Below are positions 19,300 to 20,544 of a stretch of DNA of 20,544 bases, in pieces. Under the pieces are notes generated by a model, which did no database searches, was not told where the DNA came from, and worked only from the letters and a program-made list of their open reading frames with translations. The position numbers were made by a program, and so were the translations under genes. How positions within the stretch are numbered: position 1 is the first letter of the stretch; every line of letters begins with the position of its first letter. This stretch comes from Chara braunii (taxonomy: Eukaryota; Streptophyta; Charophyceae; Charales; Characeae): the NCBI GenBank assembly GCA_003427395.1, contig BFEA01000379.1, positions 1,268,501 through 1,289,044 of the forward strand, written 5' to 3'.

Positions 19300-19762
19300 T
19301 GTCAGGGCAAATGCCCTGACAAGGGTATTTGCCGGGGATTTTAAACGTCGGACCCTGTCCGACTCCTTTTTCTGGATTGAAGGACCTGATGAGACCGACG
19401 TTGCCAAAAATTTATTCAGACCCGACCTATGACTGAGAGACTAAAAGTTTTTGAGCTTTAGTTCAGACGCCTGTGACGTCCAAGAGTAGCAACAATAACT
19501 AGAAGTGCTTCGCTTTCTTGAGACCGCAGAGGCACGCGGGCGTGGGAACGCTAAGGCTAGACATATTCTACCTAAAACAATGTCGCGCGGCTGCTAAGCC
19601 GCCCGATTCAGGGCCTAAGTAGGCTAAAAAGAGGGATGCGCCGGGTATAGGGCCGCGACACGGAGGAATAGAAAGCAAATTTTTATTGTTTTCTTGGGCT
19701 ACTGGATTTGATTCCACGCTAAGAGCCGCTAGGCCGAAGCCGAGGCCTATGTGGTTGGGTGA
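19300..19762 (+). repeat. Repeat family copy B (longer, about 463 bp)
   Basis: This is the full-length relative of the segment at 10954-11264, in the same orientation. It retains about 150 bases lost from the other copy. It starts with two overlapping inverted repeats, GTCAGGGCA-AA-TGCCCTGAC (19301-19320) and GGCAAATGCCCT-GACA-AGGGTATTTGCC (19306-19333). A perfect hairpin GTCGGAC-CCT-GTCCGAC follows at 19347-19363, kept as GTCGGA/TCCGAC in copy A. No coding sense was found. Confidence 0.85.
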
Positions 19763-19893
19763 TCGGACGAGCTTTAACAACCGACCAATACTGGGGAAGG
19801 GGTGAGCAGGCTGAGCCTGCTAAACCATAGGGTGACAACCTGCTGGGTATAGAGCTCTTCATGTAGAAGAGCTGATTCCTTTTGGTGTAAAGG

Positions 19894-19984
19894 AGGAGCT
19901 CGCCCGGTAGGTACCGAGTCTGACTTTCATCTAGGGGATTCTAGGATCGAGTCCAGCGGCGTCCTACCGGTCTAGCTCCTTTTT
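19894..19984 (+). ncRNA. Putative Pol III unit: rod-like tRNA-derived stem-loop ending in TTTTT
   Basis: AGGAGCT (19894-19900) pairs with AGCTCCT (19974-19980), a 7-bp outer stem as in a tRNA acceptor. Inside it CCGGTAGG (19904-19911) pairs with CCTACCGG (19963-19970). Smaller stems CCG/CGG, GACT/AGTC and CTAG/CTAG continue the rod to a GGGATT loop. GGATCGAGTCC at 19944-19954 matches the Pol III B-box consensus GGTTCGANTCC at all but one position, and GAGCTCGCCCGG at 19897-19908 is a weak A-box. TTTTT at 19980-19984 directly after the stem is a Pol III terminator. It does not fold as a standard tRNA cloverleaf. It is probably a tRNA-derived SINE head or a decayed tRNA-like element. Activity is unknown. 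Confidence 0.45.
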
Positions 19985-20052
19985 GGAGCTGGTCGGCCTC
20001 AAAGGGCATTTGAGCGCGGCCGATCGCGGCCCTGCGATCCATGAAATCGCGC

Positions 20053-20108
20053 GAAGATTAGTATGGCCCCTGCGCAAGGATGACACACATAAATCGGGAA
20101 ATGCTCCA
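20053..20108 (+). pseudogene. U6: U6 snRNA-derived segment
   Basis: GAAGATTAG, ATGGCCCCTGCGCAAGGATG, ACAC, AAATCG and GAAATG occur in U6 order and spacing. The match covers about 56 bases of the conserved core and 3' region of U6 snRNA, including the AGATTAG and CGCAAGGATGA parts, with about five differences (mostly C/T or G/A transitions). The 5' stem-loop of U6 and the ACAGA box are replaced by unrelated sequence (AATCGCGCGAAG), and the 3' terminal T-run is missing, so it cannot be a functional U6 gene. It is flanked by tRNA-like sequences on both sides, which suggests a chimeric retroposon. The open frame on the opposite strand here is a by-product. Confidence 0.85.
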
Positions 20109-20119
20109 GTCCCAGGAGG

Positions 20120-20200
20120 AGATTCGAACTCGGGTCTGTACTTCAACAGATCATGGGGGGGTGCCCACAATGTGACCAGTGAAATGGTCGTTGGCATAAT
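20120..20200 (-). other. tRNA-like B-box motif on the minus strand
   Basis: The minus strand reads AGTTCGAATCT (20120-20130), a 9 of 11 match to the Pol III B-box GGTTCGANTCC. It is preceded by a hairpin TCTGT-TGAAGT-ACAGA that resembles an anticodon arm with GAA in the loop. A clear A-box and a full cloverleaf are missing, so at most this is a tRNA-derived fragment. CGTTGG-ATTATG-CCAACG, a perfect 6-bp inverted repeat, lies further upstream on the minus strand (about 20188-20206 in plus coordinates). Confidence 0.3.
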
Positions 20201-20284
20201 CCAACGGCACGAGTAGACAGGCAAGGCCACATGGTGCTCAGACATGTAGCTGGGGATTACAGTTCCCCAGGTACACAGCAGGCG

Positions 20285-20474
20285 CCCGTTAAAAACGGAC
20301 TGCCATTTTTAGGTATGTTCGTTTTTCGTTTTCTTCTTTTTCTTTTTGTTGTTTTTTAGATTTTCTCTTAGTTTTTTTTTAGATTCTTTTGTTTTTTTCT
20401 TGTTTTTAGATTCTTTTTTTTTTTTTTCCCCTACAAGCTACTGGAAAACGCCCGTTCGTCGAAAACGAACGGGC
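20285..20474. repeat. T-rich tract flanked by two related hairpins
   Basis: On the left, CCGTT-AAA-AACGG (20286-20298) is followed by ACTGCC. On the right, GCCCGTTCGT-CGAAA-ACGAACGGGC (20450-20474) is followed by AGTACC. Both are of the form CGCCCGTT..AAAACG..GGC/GAC. Between them, 20325-20429 is almost pure T with three TTTAGATTCTTTT-like words. On the minus strand the tract would look like a long poly(A) tail. The arrangement may be the end of a retroposon whose body lies beyond the window. Confidence 0.6.
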
Positions 20475-20544
20475 AGTACCAAGATTGTTTCGTCCGAGTT
20501 TCACCAACTCGTCAGGGGGTTACGACCCCGACAGTCTAACTCGG

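Noticed and set aside
19375-19410. CTGATGAG in copy B, suggestive of a hammerhead ribozyme core as in plant retrozymes
   Set aside because: No GAAA on the 3' side of a stem II and no fitting stem III; copy A has CTAATGAG, so the core is not conserved.
19894-19980. Intact tRNA gene
   Set aside because: B-box and outer 7-bp stem fit, but the interior folds as a rod, and the A-box is poor; no cloverleaf with a proper anticodon arm.
20053-20108. Functional U6 snRNA gene
   Set aside because: The 5' stem-loop and ACAGA box are missing and no T-run terminates it; only the central and 3' part matches.

Overview
This window reads as eukaryotic, repeat-dominated nuclear DNA, most likely from a green plant or charophyte alga. 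It has no bacterial gene organisation and no long intact ORF. It contains long (CT)n and (AAT)n microsatellites, a U6 snRNA-like segment, Pol III-type internal promoter motifs, and LTR retrotransposon debris whose primer-binding site is complementary to the 3' end of plant tRNA-Asp. I cannot name the species, and I see no convincing intact host protein-coding gene.

Layout. 1-77 is a (CT)38 tract, followed by about 2.2 kb without a recognisable gene. About 2500-3030 (minus) holds a decayed LINE-type C-terminal fragment with a cysteine/histidine finger. 5117 to about 5560 (minus) is a degenerate LTR, and the DNA upstream of it on the minus strand (to about 8.0 kb) carries a dispersed GACCCCACGGGAGT motif. 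8.5-10.7 kb is a block of simple repeats: three AAT arrays, a degenerate 45-bp repeat, TCTG-type DNA and a 26-bp tandem. 10954-11264 is copy A of a repeat that recurs at 19300-19762 (copy B). 12137-12640 is a minisatellite with a 52-bp period.

About 14280 onward (plus) is the best-preserved mobile element. It has an LTR ending in CA at 14768, a tRNA-Asp-type primer-binding site two bases later, and a gag pseudogene (15249-16446) broken by stops and frameshifts. The gag appears to contain two consecutive Gag-type modules followed by a CCHC zinc knuckle. No protease, reverse transcriptase or integrase follows. Instead come about 157-bp higher-order repeats, palindromic dispersed motifs, three related hairpins, and copy B. 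No 3' LTR is visible, so the element is incomplete, nested or of a non-autonomous gag-only type. The LTR at 5.1-5.5 kb on the opposite strand is a divergent relative.

The last kilobase is the most unusual part. An 87-nt rod-like stem-loop with tRNA-like A/B-box sequences ends in TTTTT (19894-19984). It is followed by 56 bases closely matching the conserved core and 3' part of U6 snRNA (20053-20108), and then by a B-box-like motif on the opposite strand. This suggests a composite retroposon built from small Pol III RNAs. A T-rich tract flanked by related CCCGTT/AACGGG hairpins closes the window. All identifications were made by eye, without database search.
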